Assembly (NCBI GenBank): GCA_003602535.1
Contig: QQSA01000005.1
Span: forward strand, 1-16,071
Direction: 5' to 3'
DNA from: Candidatus Poseidoniales archaeon
GTDB taxonomy: Archaea; Thermoplasmatota; Poseidoniia; Poseidoniales; Poseidoniaceae
Length of the DNA stretch: 16,071 nt
Below are positions 6,619 to 15,651 of the stretch, piece by piece. The notes under the pieces are model-generated. The model was not told the origin of the DNA. It saw only the letters and a list, made by a program, of their open reading frames with translations, and searched no databases. Numbering within the stretch: position 1 is the stretch's first letter; the number at the start of each line of letters is the position of its first letter. Made by a program: the position numbers and the translations under genes.

Positions 6619-7818
6619 TTAACCATGTCGTGTCTTCTTCGCATCGACATCCGGAGGTGGAAGTTCTTCCAGTCCCACGATTTTACCCTGAGATTCTGCA
6701 ATTTCCCTATCTATCTCTGGGACCTTTGGAGCAGGCGCCAAGAAGGCATTCTTTTGCGCCTCAGTACCTTCAATTTGTGCATCGAAAGCCATTTCTTTGA
6801 GTTCAGACCTAATCCTTTCGTCGGTTTCCTCACGCAACAATGCATTGCAGTGATTGCGTAGAATGTCATCACCCATAAGTCTTGGAAGAATTTTGACACA
6901 TGCCATACGGACACTAACATTCTTGTGTGAACATCCTGCAAGAACCAGATCTCTAGCACGACCATGATCAGTATCTAGAACTTCTATACATTTTATTGCA
7001 GATAGCATAACTTTAGAATCGGAATCTAAAATCGCACGCTCTGCAAGAATCGTTGCAATTCTTTGTTCACGGTGAGCTAGAGGTACAAGGCATTTTGATG
7101 CTTGGCGTCTAGTTTCAACATCGACATCATCGAGAGCCCATCCGATTAGATCCCAGGCAGCAGCTCCTCCCTTTGCTAACACCTTTCGAAGTAAGCCTGC
7201 GGCATTCCTCCTTAACTCCAATGAATCTTCTTGTAATAGTTCATCAATGTGATCACATGCAACTTCTGGCCATGTCTGACATAAATTTCCAAGTCCACCA
7301 AACGCAGCATCTCTGCGTGCTCTGTTCTGATGACGTAACTCGAATGCAAGTGTTCCTTCAGTAGCCGATGGGAACACTGGAGCAACTTGCTTCAAGCAAT
7401 TGCTGGCGGCCCTTCTAACAGATGCATCCTTATCATCTAGCAGAACCGAAAGATGGTCGAACAGTTCATCGGGGCATGTCTCTGCTACAGAAGGTAAAGC
7501 AAATAATCCTGCAATTCTAACATTTGGATCATCATCCATCAAACTATCAAGAAGAATTGAATGTCCGTTATGTGCTAAAACTCCTGAAAGATTTGAGAGA
7601 GCTTTGATTCCATCCAGACGTCCCATATGGTAGTCCTTCTCTTTCCATCCCACACGATATGTTTCAATTTCACCGGTGGCCAAAGGTATGACTGCTTGTT
7701 GCGGAATTGCCATCCATGGGCCTTCTTTCAAATCGCTACGCCTAGCCTTTCTGCGGCCGCCTCCCGTATTGATTGGGCGCCCAGTTCGAGGGTCGCGTGC
7801 GATGTATTCTCTTGACAT
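6619..7818 (-). CDS. HEAT-repeat protein
   Basis: This is a 399-residue soluble protein. Residues 1-35 are basic and Gly/Arg-rich (TGGGRRKARR), perhaps nucleic-acid binding. Residues ~65-340 are a run of about eight helical pairs with the HEAT/armadillo pattern: DDDPNVRIAGLFALPSVA, DDKDASVRRAASNCL, LELRRNAAGLLRKVL, DVETRRQASKCLVPLA and NVSVRMACVKILPRL. The conserved Asp-x-x-Val-Arg turn of each unit is clear. The last ~50 residues are Pro/Ala-rich and likely disordered. HEAT arrays are protein-protein scaffolds; no enzymatic residues are evident. The ATG has no convincing ribosome site (GGCTCGGA before it), consistent with a first gene read from a leaderless or short-leader mRNA. It heads the group with the small protein and the DEAD-box helicase. 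PBS-lyase-type HEAT is the nearest family; its partner is unknown. Confidence 0.85.
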   Translation of the reverse strand: MSREYIARDPRTGRPINTGGGRRKARRSDLKEGPWMAIPQQAVIPLATGEIETYRVGWKEKDYHMGRLDGIKALSNLSGVLAHNGHSILLDSLMDDDPNVRIAGLFALPSVAETCPDELFDHLSVLLDDKDASVRRAASNCLKQVAPVFPSATEGTLAFELRHQNRARRDAAFGGLGNLCQTWPEVACDHIDELLQEDSLELRRNAAGLLRKVLAKGGAAAWDLIGWALDDVDVETRRQASKCLVPLAHREQRIATILAERAILDSDSKVMLSAIKCIEVLDTDHGRARDLVLAGCSHKNVSVRMACVKILPRLMGDDILRNHCNALLREETDERIRSELKEMAFDAQIEGTEAQKNAFLAPAPKVPEIDREIAESQGKIVGLEELPPPDVDAKKTRHG

Positions 7819-7915
7819 TCCGAGCCGGGCATAACGCCGTAGGCAATGAACCCTCCCCTTTTACGACAATTGCCTTTGCACAATTATCAAACCCTTTACT
7901 CTCACACGACAAAGT
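7819..7915. promoter_or_regulatory. Divergent promoter region between HEAT gene and kelch surface-protein gene
   Basis: These 97 bases must hold both promoters, since the genes point apart. On the plus side, CAATTATCAAA (7881-7891) lies about 25-35 bases before the kelch ATG and is the only AT-rich block at the distance expected for a TATA-like element of a leaderless mRNA. ACGACAA occurs twice, 43 bases apart (7863 and 7906). No Shine-Dalgarno precedes either gene. Confidence 0.4.
7835..7854 (-). promoter_or_regulatory. Leader element AGGGTT-N4-GCCTACGGCG before the HEAT gene
   Basis: Minus strand: AGGGTT (7854-7849), four bases, then GCCTACGGCG (7844-7835), ending 16 bases before the ATG. 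The 10-mer GCCTACGGCG recurs exactly in the rpoL leader, and the pair of blocks recurs in the tusA leader in shorter form. It may be a promoter-proximal or 5'-leader regulatory element; function is inferred only from repetition and position. Confidence 0.35.
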
Positions 7916-10900
7916 ATGCGAAGAGAGTTTTGGGCAATTTCTCTTGCTTTTGTTTTCATTGTCCAATCATGGGCTATCAATGTCGATGAACTATCTGAAA
8001 TCAAAATTTCAGAAACATATCATGAAACTCAATTGTTTAATCAAAGTGGATTTTTTGAGGATGAGGTCTACACTACTAGTGATGGTGAATCACATGTTAG
8101 TAAACCTCCGATTCAATGGACTACACCTAATCAATTGCTATCCTTACCACGTACAGGAGCATGCTCGGTGGCAATTGAGTCGATGGACGAAGTTTGGTTA
8201 ATGGGGGGTCGAATCGATCCCGACCCTACTCAAAATAATGATGAAACTCCAACAGAAATTATTGAAAAGTTAAACAATTACAACAAAACTTGGGAATTCG
8301 CTAATCTTAACATGCCTCATACACAACAATATTGTGAGGCAGAATTAGTAGGAGACCTCATTGTAGTAGTAGGTGATTGGTTTAGAAATAGTAATCCTGC
8401 TCAATTCCCCACAGGAATGGTCCAAATTTACAACTTATCAAATGAAACATGGTATGATGGAACATCTATGCCTTCATCCAATGAAAGAGGATTAGGAGGA
8501 ATGGCGGAAGCAAATGGATACTTGTTCTATGCAGGAGGAGTTCGTAGTCCCAGTGCCAACGATGCTACAAACAAAACATTCCGTTATGACCCTGTGAATG
8601 ATAGTTGGTCGAGAATGGCTGATATGAATGAGCCAAGAGCCGGTTTTGAACTGATAAACTTCCATGGACAATTGTATGCGATAGGAGGTTTCCAAGGAAC
8701 ACAAACCTGGAACAGACAGGCGTTAGACTATGTCGAAAGATATGATCCTGCAACGGATACATGGACTAATTTGTCTGCTATACCAAAGGCAATGTTTGGA
8801 TGGGGTGGAACTGTACATAATGATGAGATAGTTCTAGTAGGAGGATTCAATAATGGCCCTCAAAAGTCCGTGTACCAATGGAATCCAATCGATGATACAT
8901 GGATAGTAGGCAACAACATTGGCACTCCTGGGCACTTCGATTTAGAAGTTGAATCGATTAATGGTAGCATCGTCTGGGCATCAGGGGACTTAGCAAGTTA
9001 CGCATATTCATCTTGGCAAAACTTGTACTCGATGGATACAGAATACCAAAATGAATCAGATTCACACTCGGGATGGATTACCTCTCCAGTTCTAGATTTA
9101 CGACCCAACCCCAATGGAATAGCGATACCAACTCAATTCAATTTACTTGGCAATAATACTCCAGGTGGGCAAATAGGATTCCAGTTTAGAGCAAATTCGA
9201 GTCCAACAACTTTAGCTACACAGGATTGGTTGGGTCCAGATGGAACTGTCAATACCACATTCCCTATTGGAATAACAAATATTAGTTTGAGTGATTATGC
9301 AAATTTTGTACAATATCGAATAAAATTGACTGTCACCGACATGCAAAATTGGGATGAACCAAATTTAGATTCAATGTCTGTAAGGGCAGAACATGCAGCA
9401 TTTGTCGACATACCTACAATCGTCCATCCAAGAGGAGAAACAGTAACACTTCGAACAAGTCACGACATCAATTCTGAAGGCGAAATGTATCTTGATTTAG
9501 CACCATGCGATTCATCAGGATTTTTGCACAGTCATTGGTCACGCTTGACATACGATGGAAATACATTTTCTGAAAATGATACAATGGACATTTTCGTCAG
9601 TAGTTCAGGTACTGTAAATCATTCATCAATTGGTGAAACTATAATCGATTGGTCAATCGATTTAGGAGATGTTTCCAGTTTTTCATTCAGGGCTATGAAT
9701 CTCTGTGCAAAGGTAGGTTCAACAGGTGTTGAAAATGTCGAATTCATTTATCCATCAACTATCGAGATTGACAGAACTCTTCATGTAAATATTACTGGAG
9801 TGCAGGGCCATTCGGTTGGAGATGTAATTACTGGACAACAGCAATTACAGATTGGACTAAATCATTCATTTCCGTCTACTGGCATGACAATTACTAGTGG
9901 AGAAATTCTAGCAAGAATGAATTTTGACATCAACATTTTCGATTCTGAACTAAATGAATATAGCGGCTGGGTCAACGAATCCTCTTCTTGGATGAATCTA
10001 ACTGCCGGTCAAGATGATACAATTTATTGGACACCTCCGAGTAATATTTCAGGGATGGTCTACATTAGTTTGGAAGCTCGAAATGAAACATTTGTTTCGG
10101 GAGATAGATTGTTTGAGGTGATCTCAAATTCCAACTCATGGTGGTTAATATTGGATAATGAAAATCCAATAATCGTTTCAAGTGATCCTGTTTATGGAAG
10201 TTACATGGACAGTATGGAGAATAGAGAAATCTCGATTATGGTATCAGACATATCTGGCTTTGAAACAGATGATGTTTCCCTAGAAGTCTGGGTACAAGGT
10301 ATACACGATGTTTCATCTGATGGAATACCACAAAACACTGAGTACCAAGAAATAAATCATACATTAGAGAATGATGGAGGATTATGGTGGTTCAATGCAT
10401 CACAATCAGATGACATGAACTCAGATGATCAACTTGTGTATGTACGGATTTTAGGTGTTGATAGAGCAGGAATTGGTCTTACCAACGACACTATTTGGTG
10501 GTCGACACGTAACGCTAAAAATGCAGTAATAGAATCGATATCTAGTGAAAATCAAGCGCAAAGTTGGGAAGTCTCAAGAGGAATTTCTTGGCAGATTAAC
10601 ATAACCGATTCAAATTCAATATATGATATCATTAACTTCAAAATGGAACTTGGCGGTGATTCTGAATTTGGAATTTTCTATAATTTAGCAGATGCATCTT
10701 GTTCATCATTAGATTATAGAATTGATTCTGACCGAACCACTTGTAGCCATACGGTTAACGGAGAAATGATCACTGTTGATTTGACTCTAATTTCCGGCTG
10801 GGAAGTTGACCTCTCAGTGTTGAATGAAGGTTTAGTCGAAATCAAGATTGAAGATAGAGATGGATTTAGTACAACTAACTACCAAAATATGTGGTCATTC

Positions 10901-12406
10901 TCTCAAGATTTTGATTTCGAAATAAATAGCCTTGAAGACATAACCCTGCCAGTAACAGGAACGATTACGAATGAGAGTATTTTGATTACTGAAGATTTGA
11001 TCAGAATAACTGGAACAATGAATCATTTACTATCAGGTACACCTTACGAAGGAGAAATTTCTGTAAGATGGTGGGGATTGCTACAAGGTGAAAACTGGTA
11101 TGGATCAGGCACCATTAATGTCGTGAACGGTGAGATAAATGCCACAATTCGAATGCCGGTAACCGGTGGCATAATGGACATGAGTGTCTCATTTATGGAC
11201 CCGCAAGAAACAATTGTAATCAAAAGCCATGATTTACCAACTTTCATGATTGATGCTGAATCCCCAGTAATATTACAATCGAATATCAAAGATTATTCTA
11301 GATACCATTTAGACGACATCAGCATAGGAGTAAATATTGTTGAAAGTGTTTCATGGACGGGAGAGCTGGAGCTAAAGTGTCAAGTTATTTCAACAACCAT
11401 TCAATGGCCTGAGATTGTTCTAACATCAAATCCTACAAATTATTTCCAGGATAAGACATTATTTTCTTATTCATTTGATTTCTCACAACAAGGCGATCCA
11501 TCAATACTTTCACCTGAAGCAGAAATCCGTTGCTGGGCTGCTGGTAATGATGATTCGGGATTGGATTTAGTTAGCATTACAGGAGACTCATTGCTAGAAC
11601 CATGGATGGTAATCCCCCTATCTTCAATTGGACCAAATATTGAGCTACTAGATGTCAAGTTAGACGGAAACATAGAACCTGGTAATGAAATTAAAGTTGA
11701 GATTACAATAAAGAACTCTGGAGAAAGTTTGCAAGAGTCATTTAACATCACAGTTTACACTGTAGCTAATGATGAAAAGACTCTAGTTGGCAAATATACA
11801 CAATCCAAGATTGAAAGTGGTAAAGGCATAGTCAAAAGAATTGCAATTGAAGTGCCTGAAGGAGACTGGACATTGGAAGTATATGTCGATGAAGATGAAA
11901 ATATATGGGAGTTAAATGAAGATGATAACTCATTCAGCAAAGAATATTATGCTCCTGAAGAAATCAACTTTATGTCGTACATTGCGATTGCTTCTGGAAT
12001 CTTAGTTGTCCTATCTATTGGAATAATATTGAAGAGAAGAAGGGGTGATGAATTTTCTGAAGTTAAGAAAATGCCGTCTATTGAGGATTTACCTAGATCT
12101 GGTCCGCCTAAAGAAATGCGTTCTGAAAAGCCAGCTGCATCAAAACCAAAGAAAGGACCTCCACCAAAGAAAACTCCTAATGTTCCAGTCAATAACCCAA
12201 CCCCTGATATTTCAGATGCTATGGCTGCCCTGTCTTTGGATACTTTACCAAGAACTTCAGCTTCTAGTATTGAAACTGTAGATTCGTATGAATCCCTACC
12301 TGGTGGAGGAGAATACGAATATTTGGGAGAAGGTACATTCTACTCTGGAGAAGGGATTGGTAGATGGAAGCTTGAAGAAAATGGATCATTTACAAAGATA
12401 GAGTGA
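7916..12406 (+). CDS. Giant surface protein: kelch propeller, Ig-like region, CARDB-like domain, membrane anchor, cytoplasmic tail
   Basis: This is a 1496-residue protein. Residues 1-20 (MRREFWAISLAFVFIVQSWA) form a signal peptide. Residues ~80-380 are a kelch beta-propeller, seen as Gly-Gly doublets near 98, 207, 257 and 309, each followed by a 'RYDP..DSW..M' type strand. Residues ~385-1235 are beta-rich, probably a string of Ig/Big-like domains. Residues ~1240-1345 resemble CARDB (IKNSGESLQESF, then WELNEDDNS). One TM follows at ~1353-1372 with a stop-transfer KRRR, so the last ~124 residues are cytoplasmic. They are Pro/Lys-rich and end in a Gly/aromatic block (GEYEYLGEGTFYSGEG...GRWKLEENGSFTKI). 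About two dozen N-x-S/T sequons lie outside the membrane and suggest heavy glycosylation. No Shine-Dalgarno precedes the ATG. Likely roles are adhesion or glycan binding; no enzymatic site is seen. Confidence 0.85.
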   Translation: MRREFWAISLAFVFIVQSWAINVDELSEIKISETYHETQLFNQSGFFEDEVYTTSDGESHVSKPPIQWTTPNQLLSLPRTGACSVAIESMDEVWLMGGRIDPDPTQNNDETPTEIIEKLNNYNKTWEFANLNMPHTQQYCEAELVGDLIVVVGDWFRNSNPAQFPTGMVQIYNLSNETWYDGTSMPSSNERGLGGMAEANGYLFYAGGVRSPSANDATNKTFRYDPVNDSWSRMADMNEPRAGFELINFHGQLYAIGGFQGTQTWNRQALDYVERYDPATDTWTNLSAIPKAMFGWGGTVHNDEIVLVGGFNNGPQKSVYQWNPIDDTWIVGNNIGTPGHFDLEVESINGSIVWASGDLASYAYSSWQNLYSMDTEYQNESDSHSGWITSPVLDLRPNPNGIAIPTQFNLLGNNTPGGQIGFQFRANSSPTTLATQDWLGPDGTVNTTFPIGITNISLSDYANFVQYRIKLTVTDMQNWDEPNLDSMSVRAEHAAFVDIPTIVHPRGETVTLRTSHDINSEGEMYLDLAPCDSSGFLHSHWSRLTYDGNTFSENDTMDIFVSSSGTVNHSSIGETIIDWSIDLGDVSSFSFRAMNLCAKVGSTGVENVEFIYPSTIEIDRTLHVNITGVQGHSVGDVITGQQQLQIGLNHSFPSTGMTITSGEILARMNFDINIFDSELNEYSGWVNESSSWMNLTAGQDDTIYWTPPSNISGMVYISLEARNETFVSGDRLFEVISNSNSWWLILDNENPIIVSSDPVYGSYMDSMENREISIMVSDISGFETDDVSLEVWVQGIHDVSSDGIPQNTEYQEINHTLENDGGLWWFNASQSDDMNSDDQLVYVRILGVDRAGIGLTNDTIWWSTRNAKNAVIESISSENQAQSWEVSRGISWQINITDSNSIYDIINFKMELGGDSEFGIFYNLADASCSSLDYRIDSDRTTCSHTVNGEMITVDLTLISGWEVDLSVLNEGLVEIKIEDRDGFSTTNYQNMWSFSQDFDFEINSLEDITLPVTGTITNESILITEDLIRITGTMNHLLSGTPYEGEISVRWWGLLQGENWYGSGTINVVNGEINATIRMPVTGGIMDMSVSFMDPQETIVIKSHDLPTFMIDAESPVILQSNIKDYSRYHLDDISIGVNIVESVSWTGELELKCQVISTTIQWPEIVLTSNPTNYFQDKTLFSYSFDFSQQGDPSILSPEAEIRCWAAGNDDSGLDLVSITGDSLLEPWMVIPLSSIGPNIELLDVKLDGNIEPGNEIKVEITIKNSGESLQESFNITVYTVANDEKTLVGKYTQSKIESGKGIVKRIAIEVPEGDWTLEVYVDEDENIWELNEDDNSFSKEYYAPEEINFMSYIAIASGILVVLSIGIILKRRRGDEFSEVKKMPSIEDLPRSGPPKEMRSEKPAASKPKKGPPPKKTPNVPVNNPTPDISDAMAALSLDTLPRTSASSIETVDSYESLPGGGEYEYLGEGTFYSGEGIGRWKLEENGSFTKIE

Positions 12407-12411
12407 TTACT

Positions 12412-12966
12412 ATGACAAATGAAGTAGAGGACATCAAAAGGGTTCTAACAATTTGTTTTAGAATGGGTGATAACCAGACCTCAGATGATCTCGAACGAAT
12501 TTTGTCTTACGACATGGGATGGATGGATACCGATACTGCGCACGATGCGATTAAAGCATTGATTTTTGCAGGTTGGATAAAGGATAATCAGGGTGTTTTG
12601 AGTCCTAATTGCGAATTGAAGGGGATTATTGCTCCACTAGGTTGGCAACCTCGACCTTCAAGACTAACAGATCCACTTGTCAACGAGGAACATGTTGTCG
12701 AAAAACCCCCAATAAAAATTGATCCGCAACCTGTAATCAAGCCTGAAGAAAAGAGTGTTGAAAATGACCCACGATCACGAGTAGAGAAAAGATTGGTTAG
12801 GTTCATTGCCAAACAATCTGGGATTGATGCTGCCGAAGTTCAAAGGAGGGCCGAAAGAAAAGTCAAAGCTCTTGGATACTGTACTTTGTGGCTAGCATTA
12901 TGCTTGATTAGTCGAGAACAAGGTTTAGAGATGAATGCGATAATTGATTCACTCTCCACTTCCTGA
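12412..12966 (+). CDS. DUF2240-like archaeal protein
   Basis: This is a soluble protein of 184 residues. The first ~60 residues read as a winged-helix-like unit: a short helix with 'LTICFRMG', a DLERILSYDMGW segment and the tip 'AGWIKDNQGVLSPN'. A 'GIIAPLGWQPRP' strand follows, then a charged Pro-rich linker (~85-120). The C-terminal helical part begins at SRVEKRLVRFIAKQSGID and contains EVQRRAERKVKALG and SREQGLEMNAIIDSL. This order (winged helix, 'P.GF.P' strand, helical pair ending 'R.E.G.....') matches my memory of DUF2240, an uncharacterised archaeal family. I chose the ATG at 12412 because GAGTGA lies 6 bases before it; a GTG at 12403 overlapping the kelch stop would add three residues. 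It follows the kelch gene by 5 bases, so it is co-transcribed. Its end overlaps the exporter gene tail-to-tail by 18 bases. Function is unknown; DNA or RNA binding is plausible. Confidence 0.75.
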   Translation: MTNEVEDIKRVLTICFRMGDNQTSDDLERILSYDMGWMDTDTAHDAIKALIFAGWIKDNQGVLSPNCELKGIIAPLGWQPRPSRLTDPLVNEEHVVEKPPIKIDPQPVIKPEEKSVENDPRSRVEKRLVRFIAKQSGIDAAEVQRRAERKVKALGYCTLWLALCLISREQGLEMNAIIDSLSTS

Positions 12967-15504
12967 CTTATTTTCAGCCATAACAAGTAGTACTGGCAAT
13001 ACAATGATCGACAGAATTAGAGAAAAGGTAACTGTTAGAGCTGTAACAAGGCCGAATTGCTGAACAACTGGCATAGGAGAGAACAGCAACACTAGGAATC
13101 CAAGTGCAGTGGTTCCTGCTGACAAAATAAGTGCGACACCTGTTGTAGAGATAGTTTCCTCCAGTGCCTCCCAGACATCATCGCTGCGATTACGTTCTGC
13201 CTCAAATCTACGCCACATATGGATTGCATAATCGATTCCAATACCCAAAGACAGTGCTGTCACCATCACTGTCAATACATTCCATTTCAATGAAAGTAGG
13301 ACCATTGAACCAACAACCCATAATGTTGCCAGTACAACCGGTGTAAGAACAACTAGGGCTGGTACTGCTCTACGAGTTAATAGTATTAGAACTACAAATG
13401 AAACGATGAATGAGATCGCTGTTGAAGATAATTGTGATGAATTCAATCCATCTAGGACATTCTGTAATGCAACTAAATCTCCAGTAACATAGATTTGAGC
13501 GACGCCAGATAACTCACTTCGCATTTTTCCGTTAGTATCATCGTCGCCAATTTCATCATTAAACCATTTTACAACTCTGCTAGTTTCAGAAGAAGTTGAT
13601 GCATCGACTCTAACTTCTATACGAATGTGAATAATTTTGTCACCATCTAAATCTACTGTATTATCAACACGCTCAGCCCAAGATTCTCCAGTGAAAGGAT
13701 CTGCGGTTGAAGAGTTACCAGATAAATCTGCAAATGCACCACCTAAGTCTAAATCATCGAGGCTGTCTAATCCTCCACTGAAAATGACTAATCCGTATTT
13801 TTCACCAAATGATTTGTTGTTTTCAACGGCATCGAACAATAGATTGTACGGACCTTCGTATGATGGATTCCGTTCCCCTCCTCCAACAATATCATCATTA
13901 TGCCCTAAATCATAATCAAGATCTCTCAATTCCTTTAGCAATATTCTATCTGAATCGATTTCACTTTTATCTGAAGCAGGCTCCATGAGGATGTATACTA
14001 CTTTCCAACCAGCACTCTCATAGCTGGTATCCAGTTCATTTCTGACTTCCATTATCTCCATGTCTTCATCAAGGAAATCAGTCAAATCAAATTCGGTTTC
14101 TAATCCCATTGCGCCAATAATTGACGCACCTGAAATTATCAGTGCAGTAATGAAAACAATGGCCTGCTGCGACCTCTGTAAGTCAACCAATTTCTTGGAT
14201 AACCTAGGCATACGAATTGGTTCAGATTGAACATTTTCACTCGATTTATCCAGCACGACATGCAATGCGCCAACGACTACTGTTGCATTGATGAAGGCAG
14301 AAATTACTCCAACTGCAAGTGCTATTCCAAATGTTTCAAGCGGAGGTAATGGTGAAATAATATTTGCAAGGAAAGCAGCGACAGTAGTAATCACAGCGAG
14401 TCCTAGAGGAGTGGATAGTCGTGCACAAGATGCAAGCCAGGATTCTGCAGAATCTTCAATTTCATTTCTAAATGCGTTGTATCTTCGTTGAAGATGAATT
14501 GAATAGTCTATACCTAAGCCTAGAACCAATGGTGCAACAGCAACTTCCAGTGCTGTGAATCTTGAGCCAGCCAGATTGAGAATACCATATGTCCAGATTA
14601 ATGCAAATGATAGGCCAACTAGAGGGAATACAACTCCTCTGACACTTCTAAATGAAATTGCCAATAATACTACTACGACCAATACTGCGAGTAGAATAAG
14701 TGTTGCCAAATTATCGAAGGTTCCTTCATCGATATCGTGAGATATCAAATCTAGAGATGCCACTCCATAATTTAGTTCAGAACTATCGCTCAAATCATGG
14801 AATAAATCGCGCAATTGGTCCGTCTTCACTTTTCGCTCTTCAGCACTTAAACTTGGATCTACTTCTAAGATCCACAGAGTGGACGATGCAGTTACTATAG
14901 CTGAACCCTCTACTCCATTTGATTCAATCCAAAGGCAAACTTCTGTGCCATCAAAGTCTTTGTTCAGCATTCCATCAAGAATGAACTGAGCTACTTCCTT
15001 TTGCTTTGAAACATCTCCAGGACAATCTGTATCATTTACATCGAGCACTGAATTGAGCATTTCTTCCCAAGACTCAACTTCAGATAATTTAGTTCGATTT
15101 GCTTCTTCATCTAACGCAAGTTGTAATATTGATGGAGCAGTAATCCAATTCTCCACAACATTTTCCATCTCTGCACTTTCATTTTGAACAATTAAAAGGT
15201 GTTCATTCATTAGTTTGAGTGAATCAATGTCCAAGACATTTCCACCATCGTCACGAGTTACGTGTACAAACATTGGTCTTGTCTCATCGGAGAAATGTTC
15301 GTTGATGCGATCATGAGCATCGGCTGAATCCGATTCAGGAGCGAAATCTGCCAAATCTGTGTGGAAAGAGGGGGTGTCGACAAATGCTAAATCGACGACC
15401 AGCCCTGCAGTTAGAAGTACGGATACAATTAGGATTGGCCAAGAATACTTGCGGAATGCATCAGATTGACCCCGCAATCTCTCCTCAATAAGTGGTGCAC
15501 TCAC
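12949..15504 (-). CDS. RND-superfamily exporter (MMPL/HpnN-like)
   Basis: This is an 851-residue membrane protein built as two homologous halves. TM1 is at ~21-41, then a large outer domain (~44-262), then five TMs to ~418. The pattern repeats with TM7 at ~446-467, an outer domain (~468-690) and five more TMs. The proton-relay motif of the family appears in each half, GLGIDYSIH (D333) and GIGIDYAIH (D758), 425 residues apart. The following QRRY / WRRFE and the FGLVTALTV-type segments are also typical. MMPL proteins move lipids, hydrophobic compounds or glycolipids out using the proton or sodium gradient; the archaeal substrate is unknown. C161 and C190 could form a disulfide outside the cell. 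The start is a GTG (15504) without a clear ribosome site. Nothing looks truncated. Confidence 0.92.
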   Translation of the reverse strand: MSAPLIEERLRGQSDAFRKYSWPILIVSVLLTAGLVVDLAFVDTPSFHTDLADFAPESDSADAHDRINEHFSDETRPMFVHVTRDDGGNVLDIDSLKLMNEHLLIVQNESAEMENVVENWITAPSILQLALDEEANRTKLSEVESWEEMLNSVLDVNDTDCPGDVSKQKEVAQFILDGMLNKDFDGTEVCLWIESNGVEGSAIVTASSTLWILEVDPSLSAEERKVKTDQLRDLFHDLSDSSELNYGVASLDLISHDIDEGTFDNLATLILLAVLVVVVLLAISFRSVRGVVFPLVGLSFALIWTYGILNLAGSRFTALEVAVAPLVLGLGIDYSIHLQRRYNAFRNEIEDSAESWLASCARLSTPLGLAVITTVAAFLANIISPLPPLETFGIALAVGVISAFINATVVVGALHVVLDKSSENVQSEPIRMPRLSKKLVDLQRSQQAIVFITALIISGASIIGAMGLETEFDLTDFLDEDMEIMEVRNELDTSYESAGWKVVYILMEPASDKSEIDSDRILLKELRDLDYDLGHNDDIVGGGERNPSYEGPYNLLFDAVENNKSFGEKYGLVIFSGGLDSLDDLDLGGAFADLSGNSSTADPFTGESWAERVDNTVDLDGDKIIHIRIEVRVDASTSSETSRVVKWFNDEIGDDDTNGKMRSELSGVAQIYVTGDLVALQNVLDGLNSSQLSSTAISFIVSFVVLILLTRRAVPALVVLTPVVLATLWVVGSMVLLSLKWNVLTVMVTALSLGIGIDYAIHMWRRFEAERNRSDDVWEALEETISTTGVALILSAGTTALGFLVLLFSPMPVVQQFGLVTALTVTFSLILSIIVLPVLLVMAENKSGSGE

Positions 15505-15572
15505 ATTCGTCCGGGGCCCGATTCAGTACAAAAGCGAGGTGGGTGCAAAAGTCAAAAAATGTTCATTTCTGT

Positions 15573-15590
15573 AGGGTTACGCCTACGGCG
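15573..15590 (+). promoter_or_regulatory. Leader element AGGGTT-N2-GCCTACGGCG before rpoL
   Basis: AGGGTT at 15573-15578 is followed after two bases by GCCTACGGCG at 15581-15590, the same pair of blocks as in the HEAT-gene leader. It lies 61 bases before the rpoL ATG but only 11 bases before another ATG at 15602. The role is unknown. Confidence 0.35.
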
Positions 15591-15602
15591 ATTTTGGCGT
15601 AA
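15577..15602. promoter_or_regulatory. Inverted repeat TTACGCC-N12-GGCGTAA upstream of rpoL
   Basis: The two 7-base arms (15577-15583 and 15596-15602) are perfect reverse complements. A second, overlapping inverted repeat GTAGG/CCTAC (15571-15575, 15582-15586) cannot pair at the same time. The site lies in the 147-base divergent region between the exporter and rpoL and could be a regulator-binding site or an RNA structure. The remainder of 15505-15651 shows no clear TATA box, but GTTCATGAAC (15614-15623) is a perfect palindrome. Confidence 0.35.
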
Positions 15603-15651
15603 TGAGGCCAAAGGTTCATGAACGCGGGGCTGGACGCCAGCACCGGTCACT

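Noticed and set aside
7863..7912. ACGACAA direct repeat 43 bases apart in the HEAT/kelch spacer
   Set aside because: Seven-base repeats are expected by chance and nothing else supports an operator.
11970..12406. Kelch-protein C-terminus as an archaeosortase sorting signal
   Set aside because: The TM is followed by more than 120 residues; sorting signals have the TM and a basic cluster at the very end of the protein.
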